From Caulobacter sp. B11 (GTDB taxonomy: Bacteria; Pseudomonadota; Alphaproteobacteria; Caulobacterales; Caulobacteraceae): a DNA stretch of 24,920 bases. The notes beneath the pieces are model-generated. The model saw only the letters and a list, made by a program, of their open reading frames with translations. It was not told where the DNA came from and did no database searches. The DNA lies in assembly GCF_002737765.1 (NCBI RefSeq), contig NZ_PEGG01000003.1, positions 1 through 24,920 on the forward strand, given 5' to 3'. The position numbers and the translations under genes are program-made. This document shows positions 16,058-24,453 of this stretch, one piece after another (within the stretch, counting starts at the first letter, position 1; each line of letters opens with the position of its first letter).

Positions 16058-16491
16058 TCCGAAGGGCGATCGAGGCTGATCTGCCCGCCCTGCGGTCGAT
16101 GATGGCGCAGAGCAACGGTTATGCCCGGCCCGAAGAGAAGGCGATGATCCAGACCTTCGCCCGGGACTGGTGGTTCAATGGCGACGATCAGGTCTGGGTG
16201 CTGGACGACGCGGCGGGCCTGGCCGGCTTCTACGCCTTGATCCATGACGATATCGGCTGGGAGCTGGACCTGTTCTTCATGGCTAACGACCGCCAGGGCC
16301 GCGGCCTGGGGCGGGCCCTGTTCGGCGACATGGTCGAGCGGGCGAGGGGGCTGGGAGCCGGCGAGGTCAGAATCCGCGCCAATCCTAGCGCTGCGGCGTT
16401 CTACGCGCGCATGGGCGCGCAGCCATCGGGAGTCTATCCGTCGTCGGACAAGGTGTCCTGGCCGCGGCCGATCTACCTGGTGCGGCCTTAA
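16054..16491 (+). CDS. GNAT-family N-acetyltransferase
   Basis: The 145-residue protein has the GNAT fold. The N-terminal strand and helix are [17 protein letters not shown]. The acetyl-CoA-binding motif A follows as [20 protein letters not shown], with the R/Q-x-x-G-x-G/A pyrophosphate loop. Motif B is [16 protein letters not shown]. The acceptor substrate cannot be inferred. The start is TTG 16054, which overlaps the argC stop (TTGA arrangement), so translation is probably coupled; a link to arginine metabolism is possible but not shown. Its TAA shares the palindrome TTAA with the stop of the convergent DUF1287 gene. Confidence 0.85.
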   Translation: MIRRAIEADLPALRSMMAQSNGYARPEEKAMIQTFARDWWFNGDDQVWVLDDAAGLAGFYALIHDDIGWELDLFFMANDRQGRGLGRALFGDMVERARGLGAGEVRIRANPSAAAFYARMGAQPSGVYPSSDKVSWPRPIYLVRP

Positions 16492-17108
16492 GGCTGGCCC
16501 GGCGCCCAGCGATAGTGGGCGACCGGCTTGTGCAGCTTGAACATCCACAGCGGCTGTTCCTGGACGCCAGAGCCGATATTGTGCACCAGGCGCACGCCGC
16601 GCGGCCCCGCCACAACGACGCCCATGTGCGGCTGCTTGCCGTTGAGCCGCCAGGTCAGGATGTCGCCGGCCAGGCAGGGCTGGGCGAAGCCGTCGCCCCA
16701 GGCCTTGGGCGGCGCGCGTTCAATCAGGGCCCCGCGCCGGGTCCAGTAGGTCTCCAGATTCAGCACCCGGCGGTGATCGATATTGGGATCCGGCGCGACC
16801 AGGCCCCAGGCGCGCCGCGAGGGATAGGCGTCGAAGGCCCGCCGCATGTCCTCGTGGATCAGACGCTGCAGATCGACGCCCCAGGCGTCGCGGGCCGCGC
16901 GCACGACCACGTCGGCGCAGACGCCGCTGGAGCGCAGCACATCGCCGTTCGGATAGGCGATCCGCCGGTAGCTGGCGTCATAGTCGCGGGTGACGCCCAG
17001 CTGACGGCGCGCCGCCGCCGCCAGGCGTTCGCCCAGCCCTGGTCCGGCCGCGCCGAGCGGCGCGGCGGCCAACAGACTCAGAACGGTTCGGCGGTCGTAG
17101 GTGCCCAT
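16488..17108 (-). CDS. DUF1287 family secreted protein
   Basis: The 206-residue product starts at ATG 17108 and carries a possible Tat signal (DRRTVLSLLAAAPLGAAG, with twin arginine). The mature domain matches DUF1287: RQLGVTRDYDASYRRIAYPN, then GDVLRSSGVCADVVVRAARD and LQRLIHEDMRRAFDAYPSRR. It goes on with DPNIDHRRVLNLETYWTRRG, CLAGDILTWRLNGKQPHMGV and VHNIGSGVQEQ. The conserved Cys (GVCADV) and the His in QPHMGVV and VHNIG suggest a papain-like/NlpC-related hydrolase fold, which is inference. No clear ribosome site precedes the ATG; a longer frame reaching 17309 overlaps phaC and is rejected. It lies 68 bases behind phaC on the same strand. Confidence 0.85.
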   Translation of the reverse strand: MGTYDRRTVLSLLAAAPLGAAGPGLGERLAAAARRQLGVTRDYDASYRRIAYPNGDVLRSSGVCADVVVRAARDAWGVDLQRLIHEDMRRAFDAYPSRRAWGLVAPDPNIDHRRVLNLETYWTRRGALIERAPPKAWGDGFAQPCLAGDILTWRLNGKQPHMGVVVAGPRGVRLVHNIGSGVQEQPLWMFKLHKPVAHYRWAPGQP

Positions 17109-17176
17109 GGGCGGGGAAGCTGAACCACGATCCTGGCGAGTTTTGGGCGAACGACGATCGGCGAGGGGCCTTTTCG

Positions 17177-19183
17177 CTAATCCTGCGACCGCACCCGAAC
17201 ATAGCTGCCGGGCGCGTCCTCCGTCGCCTTCAGCGGACCCGCTGTGGGATCCCGGGCCGGGACCATCTCGCCTGAGCGGGCATTGAGCCAGGCGGCCCAG
17301 TGCGGCCACCAGGAGCCCGGATGCTCCACCGCCCCGGCGATCCAGTCCTCGACCGCCGCCGGCAGCTGGTCATTGGTCCAGTGCTGGTACTTCTTGGCGT
17401 CCGGGTGGTTGATCACCCCGGCGATGTGGCCACTGCCGGCCATGGTGAAGGTGGTGGGGCCGCCGAACGCCTTGGCGCCGCGATAGACGCTGCGGAACGG
17501 GGCGATGTGGTCGTCCTTCGACGACTGGACATAGATCGGGGTCTTGACCTTGGACAGGTCCAGCTTGACGCCGCCCAGGGTCAGATGGCCGGTCGCCAGG
17601 GCGTTGTCCTTGTAGAAATTGCGCAGATAGAACAGGTGCAGCGACTTGGGCATGCGGGTCTGGTCGGCGTTCCAGAACAGCAGGTCGAACGGCCGTGGCT
17701 CCTTGCCCATCAGGTAGTTGCTGACGAAGAACGACCAGATCAGGTCGTTGCCGCGCAGCATGTTGAAGGTGTCGGCCATCGACTGGCTGGGCAGGAAGCC
17801 GCCGGCCTGGTCCATCTGCTCCTCGATCGACTTCAGCCAGGCCTCGTCGGTGAACAGCAGCAGGTCCCCAGCCTCGGCGAAGTCCTGCTGGGCGGCGAAG
17901 AAGGTGGCCGACTGGATCCGCTGGTCCCCCTTGGCCGCCATATGGGCCAGGGTGCAGCCCAGAAGGGTGCCGCCGATGCAGTAGCCGACAGTATTGACCC
18001 GGTCGACGCCGCACTGGGTCATGACCTGCTGGGTGGCGTCATAGACGCCCTCGACCATGTAATCCTCGAAGGTCTTGGCCGCGAGGCGCTCGTCGGGATT
18101 GACCCAGGAGGCGACGAACACGGTGAAGCCCTGGCCGGTCAGCCAGCGGATCATCGAATTCTCGGGCCGCAGGTCCATGATGTAGAACTTGTTGATCCAC
18201 GGCGGGAAGATCAGCAGGGGAATTTCGCGCACCTGGGCGGTGGTGGGCGAGAACTGGATCAGTTGCAGGATGTCGTTCTGGTAGACGACCTTGCCAGGGG
18301 CGGTGGCGACGTTCTCGCCGACCTTGAACTTGGCCAGATCGGTCTGGCTGATGGCCAGCTGGCCGCCGCCGCGCTCGAGATCGGCCGCGAAATTGGCCAT
18401 GCCGCGGACCAGGCTTTCGCCATTGGTCTCCATGACCTCGCGCAGGGCGGCGGGGTTTGAGATCAGGAAATTCGACGGCGAGAAGGCGTCGGTCAGCATC
18501 TTGGTGAAGAACTCGACCCGGCGCTTGGCCTGCGGGTCGACGTTCTCGACGCTGGACACCAGGCTGTTGAGCCAGTTCGACGACAGCAGGTAGCTCTGCT
18601 TCATCATGTCGAACATCGGGTTGCTGGCCCAGTCCGGGTCGTTGAAGCGCTTGTCGCCGCTGGCCGGCGCGACCACGGGCTGCGAGGCCTCGCCGGTCGC
18701 CCGCCGCGCCGCGTTCTGCCACAGCTCCATGTAGCGCGAGAACAGGTCGGCCTGGGCGCGCAGCAGGCGATCGGGTTGGGCCGCCAGGCTGGTCATGACC
18801 TGATTGAAGGCCGGCGCGACATGGAAGGGGTCGGGGTTGAGGGCGGCGGGGCGATCGGCCTGACGCAGGGCCGCCTCGGCGATCGCGCCCTGAGCGGTGA
18901 CCGCGGCCTTGGCCAGGTTGCTCGACAGCGCTTCCAGCATCTGGCGCTGCTCGGGCGAGATGAAGGTGTCCAGGGACGGGGACGCGGCGCCAAAGGCGGG
19001 TGGGAAGGACGCCTGGAAAGACGGCGGTGATTCGGGCGCGGCGGCCTTGTCGGCCTTGGGCGACTCTTTCGGGGTCGGGTCGGGACCGGGCTTGGCCTTG
19101 GCCGTCGACGCCGCATCGCCCGCGAGTTTGGCCTTGGGCGCGGCCTTCTTGCGGGGTTTGGGGGCGGATTCGGTCTTGGCCAT
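17177..19183 (-). CDS. phaC: Class I poly(3-hydroxyalkanoate) synthase
   Basis: PhaC polymerises 3-hydroxyacyl-CoA into storage polyester at the granule surface. The 668-residue protein has a Lys/Ala/Pro-rich tail (residues 1-68), an N-terminal PhaC domain (about 170-350) and an alpha/beta-hydrolase domain. The lipase-like box GYCIGG holds the catalytic cysteine C402; the other triad members are D558 in SSKDDHIAPF and H586 in GSGHIAGVINHP. Further family blocks are LLIFPPWINKFYIMDLRPEN and GFTVFVASWVNPD. Class I synthases are usually near 590 residues, so the N-terminal tail is a real extension or species feature. ATG 19183 fits. No phaA, phaB, phaR or phasin gene is adjacent; it is divergent from a lipoprotein gene. 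Confidence 0.96.
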   Translation of the reverse strand: MAKTESAPKPRKKAAPKAKLAGDAASTAKAKPGPDPTPKESPKADKAAAPESPPSFQASFPPAFGAASPSLDTFISPEQRQMLEALSSNLAKAAVTAQGAIAEAALRQADRPAALNPDPFHVAPAFNQVMTSLAAQPDRLLRAQADLFSRYMELWQNAARRATGEASQPVVAPASGDKRFNDPDWASNPMFDMMKQSYLLSSNWLNSLVSSVENVDPQAKRRVEFFTKMLTDAFSPSNFLISNPAALREVMETNGESLVRGMANFAADLERGGGQLAISQTDLAKFKVGENVATAPGKVVYQNDILQLIQFSPTTAQVREIPLLIFPPWINKFYIMDLRPENSMIRWLTGQGFTVFVASWVNPDERLAAKTFEDYMVEGVYDATQQVMTQCGVDRVNTVGYCIGGTLLGCTLAHMAAKGDQRIQSATFFAAQQDFAEAGDLLLFTDEAWLKSIEEQMDQAGGFLPSQSMADTFNMLRGNDLIWSFFVSNYLMGKEPRPFDLLFWNADQTRMPKSLHLFYLRNFYKDNALATGHLTLGGVKLDLSKVKTPIYVQSSKDDHIAPFRSVYRGAKAFGGPTTFTMAGSGHIAGVINHPDAKKYQHWTNDQLPAAVEDWIAGAVEHPGSWWPHWAAWLNARSGEMVPARDPTAGPLKATEDAPGSYVRVRSQD

Positions 19184-19277
19184 GCGTCTTCCTCCCGGGG
19201 GATCGGTCCATCGCGACGCCGTATGGGCGCTGACGGCCTTTCACTCGCCGCGATCATCGCATAAGACCAGAGACAAG

Positions 19278-19724
19278 ATGAACGGCGAAACCCGCAAATT
19301 CGTAAGACTCCTCGCGCTGCTCGGCGGCGTGGGCGGTTTGCTGTGCGGTTGCGTGGACAGTCCCTTCACCCCGCCGCCTTCGGATCGTGCCTCGCCGATC
19401 GCCGCGGAGGCCGATGCTACGGCTGCAGACTCGGTGCGTCGCCCGACCTTCGCCGACATCCCCGAGATGCCCACCGACGTTCCCAAGCCGGCTGAGTATC
19501 GCAAGGCGGTGGCCGGCCAGCAGGCCGCCGGGCGGCAACTGACCCGCGACACGGCGGCCGACACCTTCACCCTGACCGGCACCGAGGCGTTCGCCGCCCG
19601 CGCCCGCCGCGAGGCCCAGGTTCCGCCCAGCGAAATGCCGACCGACGCTGATCGCGCCGCGACCGAAGCCTTCGCCAAGGCGGCGCGTAGCCGAGCGACC
19701 CCGCCTCCGTCCAAGCCCCAATAG
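19278..19724 (+). CDS. Small putative lipoprotein of unknown function
   Basis: The 148-residue product has a signal sequence with KFVRLLALLGGVGGLLCG before C25, a likely lipidation site. The lipobox LCGC is unusual in having Cys two places before the acylated residue. The mature part is Pro/Ala-rich: SPFTPPPSDRASPIAAEAD, then FADIPEMPTDVPKPAEYRKA and QLTRDTAADTFTLTGTEAFA. PSEMPTDADRAATEAFAKAA follows. The two EMPTD motifs suggest a peptidoglycan- or envelope-associated spacer, but I do not recognise the family. A longer in-frame reading from 18897 overlaps phaC and is rejected. It is divergent from phaC over 94 bases. Confidence 0.78.
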   Translation: MNGETRKFVRLLALLGGVGGLLCGCVDSPFTPPPSDRASPIAAEADATAADSVRRPTFADIPEMPTDVPKPAEYRKAVAGQQAAGRQLTRDTAADTFTLTGTEAFAARARREAQVPPSEMPTDADRAATEAFAKAARSRATPPPSKPQ

Positions 19725-19834
19725 GGCGACGGAGGCATAATCTTCCTTGAACTGGCTTGGCTATGCCCCGCTCGGGGTCTATCCATGCCCGACATTCGCT
19801 CCGGACGCGCCGAAGCGGCGCATTGAGCCCCGTC

Positions 19835-21055
19835 ATGACGACCGATTTCCACCGTATTCGCCGATTGCCGCCCTACGTCTTCGAGGAGGTTAATCGCATC
19901 AAGGCGCGCCTGCGCGCCCAGGGCACCGACATCATCGACTTCGGCATGGGCAATCCCGACATGCCGACGCCCAAGCACATCGTCGACAAGCTGATCGAGA
20001 CGGCCCGCGACCCCAAGGCCGGCCGCTATTCGGCGTCCAAGGGCATTCCGGGCCTGCGCAAGGCGATGGCCGGCTATTATGACCGCCGCTTCGGCGTCAA
20101 GCTGAACCCCGACACCGAGGTGATCTCGACCCTGGGCTCCAAGGAAGGCTTCGCCAACCTGGCCCAGGCCCTGACCGCGCCGGGCGACGTGATCATCTGT
20201 CCGAACCCGGCCTATCCGATCCACGCCTTCGGCTTCATCATGGCCGGCGGGGTGATCCGCCATGTGCCGGCCCTGTCGCCCGAGGAATATCTGTCCAATA
20301 TCAGCCGCGCGGTGAAGCACTCGGTGCCGCCGCCCAGCGTGCTGATCCTGTCCTATCCGTCCAATCCGACCGCCCAGTGGGTGGACCTGGATTTCTACAA
20401 GGACGCCGTGGCCCTGGCCAAGAAGCACGACCTGCTGGTGATCAGCGACGTGGCCTATGGCGAGATCTATTTCGACAACAACCCGCCGCCGTCGATCCTG
20501 CAGGTCGAGGGCGCCAAGGATGTCGCCGTCGAGGTCAATTCCCTGTCCAAGACCTACGCCATGGCCGGCTGGCGGGTCGGCATGGTGGTCGGTAACGCCC
20601 GCATCTGCGCCGCCCTGGCTAGGGTGAAGTCCTATCTGGACTATGGTGCCTATACGCCGGTTCAGGTCGCCGCCGCCGCCGCCCTCAACGGTCCCCAGGA
20701 CTGCGTCGACGAGATCCGCGCCATCTACAAGGGCCGCCGCGACACCCTGGTGACGTCCATGGCCCGGGCCGGCTGGGACATTCCCAGTCCGCCGGCGTCG
20801 ATGTTCGCCTGGGCCAAGATCCCCGAGCCCTATCGCGAGGCCGGATCGATGCTGTTCTCGCGCCTGCTGATCGAGGAGGCCGGCGTCGCCGTCGCCCCGG
20901 GCATCGGCTTTGGCGAGTACGGCGAAGGCTATGTGCGCATCGGCCTGGTCGAAAACGAGCACCGCATCAAACAGGCGGCCCGCAACGTCAAGAAGTTCAT
21001 CGCCAACGCCGACACCATCCTGGCTCGGGCGCATAACGGCTTTGAACAGGTCTAG
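19835..21055 (+). CDS. alaC: PLP-dependent aminotransferase, AlaC-like (glutamate-pyruvate type)
   Basis: The 406-residue protein is a fold-type I aminotransferase that closely follows the pattern of E. coli AlaC: FHRIRRLPPYVFEEVNRIKA, IIDFGMGNPDMPTPKHIVDK, RYSASKGIPGLRKAM, PNPAYPIHAFGFIMAGGVI and SYPSNPTAQWVDLDFY. The PLP-binding lysine is K239 in EVNSLSKTYAMAGWRVGMV. It likely makes alanine from pyruvate and glutamate; annotation as LL-diaminopimelate aminotransferase is a common alternative for this subfamily. ATG 19835 is chosen over an upstream TTG (19757) because the family begins right before FHRIRRLPPY; the ribosome site is weak. hom follows 50 bases on, suggesting joint transcription of amino acid genes. 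Confidence 0.9.
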   Translation: MTTDFHRIRRLPPYVFEEVNRIKARLRAQGTDIIDFGMGNPDMPTPKHIVDKLIETARDPKAGRYSASKGIPGLRKAMAGYYDRRFGVKLNPDTEVISTLGSKEGFANLAQALTAPGDVIICPNPAYPIHAFGFIMAGGVIRHVPALSPEEYLSNISRAVKHSVPPPSVLILSYPSNPTAQWVDLDFYKDAVALAKKHDLLVISDVAYGEIYFDNNPPPSILQVEGAKDVAVEVNSLSKTYAMAGWRVGMVVGNARICAALARVKSYLDYGAYTPVQVAAAAALNGPQDCVDEIRAIYKGRRDTLVTSMARAGWDIPSPPASMFAWAKIPEPYREAGSMLFSRLLIEEAGVAVAPGIGFGEYGEGYVRIGLVENEHRIKQAARNVKKFIANADTILARAHNGFEQV

Positions 21056-21105
21056 GCGATCCCCCGCCAACGGGACGTCTCGGCAAGGACTTTAGGAACA
21101 CGAAC

Positions 21106-22395
21106 ATGACCCAGAAAACCTGGCGCATCGGCGTCGCCGGCCTCGGCACCGTCGGCGGCGGATTGCTGCAGTTCCTGGCCGAGCGTCCCAGCTTCGCCCC
21201 GGCCGGCGGTCGGGCCGTGATCTCGGCCGTCTCGGCCCGGTCGCGGTCGCGGCCGCGCTCGGTCGACATCTCCGGCCTGGCCTGGTTCGACGATCCGGTG
21301 GCCCTGGCCTCGTCCCCGCTGGTCGACATCTTCGTCGAGCTGATCGGCGGCTCCGACGGTCCGGCCAAGGCGGCGGTCGAGGCGGCCCTGCGCCTGGGTA
21401 AGCCGGTGGTCACCGCCAACAAGGCCCTGATCGCCGAGCATGGGGCCGAGCTGGCCGCCCTGGCCGAGGCCAATGACGCCCCGCTGTTGTTCGAGGCCGC
21501 CGTGATGGGCGGCACGCCGGCGGTCAAGATGCTGCGCGAGGCCATGGTCGGCGACGACGTCGTGGGCGTGGCCGGCATCCTCAACGGCACCTGCAACTTC
21601 ATTCTCAGCGAGATGGAGCGCACCGGCCGCGACTTCGCCGACGTGCTGCGCGAGGCCCAGGCCCTGGGCTATGCCGAGGCCGACCCGACCATGGACGTCG
21701 GCGGCTTCGACGCCGGCCACAAGATCACCATCCTGGCGGCCCTGGCCTTCGGCTGCGCGCCCAATTTCGCCGCCGCCGAGATCGAGGGCATCGGCGAGGT
21801 CGAGCTGCTGGACATCAAGCTGGCCAAGGATCTCGGCTACCGGATCAAGCTGGTGGCCAGCGCCGCCAAGACCGACGTCGGCGTGGCCGTGAAGGTCCAT
21901 CCCAGCCTGACGCCGCTGGAGCACCCCCTGGCCCAGGCCGGCGGCGCGCTCAACGCCCTGTTCATCGAGGGCAAGCGGATCGGCCGGATCTTCATCCAGG
22001 GCCCTGGGGCCGGGGCCGGCCCGACCGCCGCCGCGGTGGCCGCCGACATCGCCGACGTCATGACCCTGGCGCGCCGCCCGGTGTTCCAGGCCCCGGCCGG
22101 GGCCCTGAAGCCGTTCGTGGCGGTGGACCCCGCCAAGTCGGTGGGCAAGGCCTATCTGCGGATCATGGTGCGCGACGAGCCGGGCGCCATCGCCGCCATC
22201 TCCGAGACCCTGGCCGAGTGCGGGGTTTCCATCGACAGCTTCCTGCAAAAGCCTGTTGAAGGCGCGGGCGGGGTGCCGATCGTGCTCGTTACCCATGCGA
22301 CTCCCGAATCCGCCCTGCTGGACGCGATTAGCCGCATCGAAAAACTTCGCGCCGTGCTAGAGCGTCCCCGCCTTTTGCGCGTCGCGCGTATCTGA
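21106..22395 (+). CDS. hom: Homoserine dehydrogenase
   Basis: The enzyme reduces aspartate semialdehyde to homoserine, the branch leading to threonine and methionine. The 429-residue protein begins with the NAD(P)-binding loop GLGTVGGG (residues 12-19). The catalytic domain shows TANKALIAEHGAEL, FEAAVMGGTPAVKMLRE, GILNGTCNFILSEM and the signature AEADPTMDVGGFDAGHKITI. A C-terminal ACT domain (from about LRIMVRDEPGAIAAISETLA to the end) suggests feedback control by threonine, as known for this family. ATG 21106 has AGGA nine bases upstream. It lies between alaC and glpX on the same strand with short gaps. Confidence 0.96.
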   Translation: MTQKTWRIGVAGLGTVGGGLLQFLAERPSFAPAGGRAVISAVSARSRSRPRSVDISGLAWFDDPVALASSPLVDIFVELIGGSDGPAKAAVEAALRLGKPVVTANKALIAEHGAELAALAEANDAPLLFEAAVMGGTPAVKMLREAMVGDDVVGVAGILNGTCNFILSEMERTGRDFADVLREAQALGYAEADPTMDVGGFDAGHKITILAALAFGCAPNFAAAEIEGIGEVELLDIKLAKDLGYRIKLVASAAKTDVGVAVKVHPSLTPLEHPLAQAGGALNALFIEGKRIGRIFIQGPGAGAGPTAAAVAADIADVMTLARRPVFQAPAGALKPFVAVDPAKSVGKAYLRIMVRDEPGAIAAISETLAECGVSIDSFLQKPVEGAGGVPIVLVTHATPESALLDAISRIEKLRAVLERPRLLRVARI

Positions 22396-22445
22396 GAACC
22401 GCGCAAAGCGGCCAGAAAACAAGGCCGTTAGGCTGGGAGACATTG

Positions 22446-23405
22446 ATGAGCTTGAAGACCCTGGACCGCTCGCTGGTCCTGGACGCGGTCCGCGTGACGG
22501 AGGCCGCCGCCATCGCGTCCTGGACCCTGGTCGGACGTGGCGATGAAATGGCCGCCGACCAGGCCGCCGTCGACGCCATGCGCAACGCCCTCAACGAACT
22601 GGCCATCGACGGCGAGATCGTCATCGGCGAGGGCGAGCGCGATGAAGCCCCGATGCTCTACATCGGCGAGAAGGTCGGCACCGGCAAAGGCCCCGCCATC
22701 GACATCGCCCTGGATCCGCTGGAAGGCACCACCCTGGCGGCCAAGGCCATGCCCAACGCCCTGGCGGTGATGGCCTGGGCCCCGAAGGGCACCCTGCTCA
22801 ACGCCCCCGACACCTATATGGACAAGATCGCCTGCGGCCCGGGCCTGCCGGCCGGAGTGATCGATCTCGACAAGTCGCCGGCCGACAACGTCAAGGCCAT
22901 CGCGGCGGCCAAGGGCGTCTCGCCCGAGCAGATCACCGTCTGCGTTCTGGATCGGCCGCGTCACGCCGAGATCATCGCCAGCGTGCGGTCGGTCGGAGCG
23001 CGGGTCTATCTGATCACCGACGGCGACGTGGCGGGGGTGATCAACACCACCGATCCGTCGACCGGCATCGACCTCTATGTCGGCTCCGGCGGCGCGCCTG
23101 AGGGCGTGCTGGCCTGCGCGGCGCTGAAATGCGTCGGCGGCCAGTTCCAGGGCCGGTTGCTGTTTCGCAATGCCGACGAAAAGGCCCGCGCGGCCAAGTG
23201 GGGCATTACCGAGCTCGACAAGAAGTACGACCTGCACGACATCGTCCGCGGCGACGCGATCTTCGCCGCCACCGGGGTCACCTGGGGCAATCTGTTGGAA
23301 GGCGTCACCTACAAGGACGGCTGCGTTCACACCCACACCCTGGTGATGAACTCGTCGACCGGAACGGTTCGCGAAGTGCGGATGAAGCGCAGGGTCCCCG
23401 CCTGA
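22446..23405 (+). CDS. glpX: Class II fructose-1,6-bisphosphatase GlpX
   Basis: GlpX dephosphorylates fructose-1,6-bisphosphate in gluconeogenesis (and often sedoheptulose-1,7-bisphosphate). The 319-residue product contains [57 protein letters not shown] and the metal/phosphate site [34 protein letters not shown] and [17 protein letters not shown] complete the fold. ATG 22446 is preferred over the adjacent TTG 22443 because GGGAG lies six bases before it. An unrelated class I bisphosphatase gene follows 76 bases on. The gene sits 50 bases after hom. Confidence 0.96.
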   Translation: MSLKTLDRSLVLDAVRVTEAAAIASWTLVGRGDEMAADQAAVDAMRNALNELAIDGEIVIGEGERDEAPMLYIGEKVGTGKGPAIDIALDPLEGTTLAAKAMPNALAVMAWAPKGTLLNAPDTYMDKIACGPGLPAGVIDLDKSPADNVKAIAAAKGVSPEQITVCVLDRPRHAEIIASVRSVGARVYLITDGDVAGVINTTDPSTGIDLYVGSGGAPEGVLACAALKCVGGQFQGRLLFRNADEKARAAKWGITELDKKYDLHDIVRGDAIFAATGVTWGNLLEGVTYKDGCVHTHTLVMNSSTGTVREVRMKRRVPA

Positions 23406-23423
23406 CGGCCCAGCGATCGTTGG

Positions 23424-23452
23424 CCTGACCCTACGCAACGTCTATGGTCAGG
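23424..23452. promoter_or_regulatory. Inverted repeat between glpX and fbp
   Basis: CCTGACC (23424-23430) and GGTCAGG (23446-23452) form a 7-bp inverted repeat with a 15-base spacer, 29 bases before the fbp start. No T run follows, so an operator is more likely than a terminator. The regulator is unknown. Confidence 0.35.
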
Positions 23453-23481
23453 CGAATCCTGAACCTGTCCGAGGCTCCCGC

Positions 23482-24453
23482 ATGACCACCCTGATCGATC
23501 TCGCCGGCCACATGGCCGCCGAGCCCGCCGCCGACGCCGCCGTCAAGGACGTGGTCGCGGTGATCGCCCAGGCCTGTGTCCAGATCAGCCGGGTCGTCGC
23601 TTCGGGCGCCATCTCCGGCAGCCTGGGCGCGGCGGGCCAGATCAATGTGCAGGATGAAGAGCAGAAGAAGCTCGACATCATCACCAACGACATCCTGCGC
23701 GACGCCCTGAAGGCCTGCCCCGCCGTGGCGGGCCTGGCCTCCGAAGAGCTGGAAGAGATCGAGACCACCGGGCGGGAAGGGGGCTTCTTGGTCACCTTCG
23801 ATCCGCTGGACGGCTCCAGCAATATCGACGTCAATGTCTCGGTCGGCACGATCTTCTCGATCCTGCCGGCCCCGGCCGCCGGCGTCCCGACCGAGGCCGA
23901 TTTCCTGCTGCCGGGCCGCCGCCAGGTCGCGGCCGGCTATGTGGTCTATGGGCCCCAGACCATGCTGGTCCTGACCCTGGCGGACGGCGTGGCAGGCTTC
24001 ACCCTCGATGCCGACGGCGCCTGGCGCCTGACCCATCCCGACATCGCCATCCCGGCCGACACCGCCGAATTCGCCATCAACATGTCCAACCAGCGCCATT
24101 GGGCGGCGCCGGTGCGGGCCTATATCGACGGCTGCCTGGCGGGCAAGGACGGTCCGCGCGGCAAGAACTTCAACATGCGCTGGGTCGCCTCGATGGTCGC
24201 CGACGTCCACCGTATCGCCATGCGCGGCGGCGTCTTCATGTACCCTTGGGACGCCCGCGAGCCCGACAAGCCCGGCAAGCTGCGCCTGCTCTACGAAGCC
24301 AATCCGATGTCGCTGATCGTCGAACGGGCCGGCGGCAAGTCCACCCTCGACGGGGTGACGCCGATCCTCGACGTCCAGCCGACCAAGCTGCACCAGCGCG
24401 TGCCGGTGGTGCTGGGCTCGGCCAATGAGGTGGACCGGGTCGGGGCGGGGTAG
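23482..24453 (+). CDS. fbp: Class I fructose-1,6-bisphosphatase
   Basis: This 323-residue protein is a class I FBPase, unrelated in sequence to GlpX but catalysing the same reaction. Family blocks are [26 protein letters not shown] and the metal-binding signature [60 protein letters not shown] and [18 protein letters not shown] follow, the last near the substrate and allosteric site. AGGCTCCCGC before ATG 23482 gives only a weak ribosome site. It closes the same-strand run alaC-hom-glpX-fbp. A long antisense frame covering it entirely is a shadow. Confidence 0.95.
   Translation: MTTLIDLAGHMAAEPAADAAVKDVVAVIAQACVQISRVVASGAISGSLGAAGQINVQDEEQKKLDIITNDILRDALKACPAVAGLASEELEEIETTGREGGFLVTFDPLDGSSNIDVNVSVGTIFSILPAPAAGVPTEADFLLPGRRQVAAGYVVYGPQTMLVLTLADGVAGFTLDADGAWRLTHPDIAIPADTAEFAINMSNQRHWAAPVRAYIDGCLAGKDGPRGKNFNMRWVASMVADVHRIAMRGGVFMYPWDAREPDKPGKLRLLYEANPMSLIVERAGGKSTLDGVTPILDVQPTKLHQRVPVVLGSANEVDRVGAG

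Noticed and set aside
19241..21070. 609-residue minus-strand frame
   Set aside because: It is antisense to the lipoprotein and alaC genes; long shadow frames are expected in high-GC DNA and it has no family motif.
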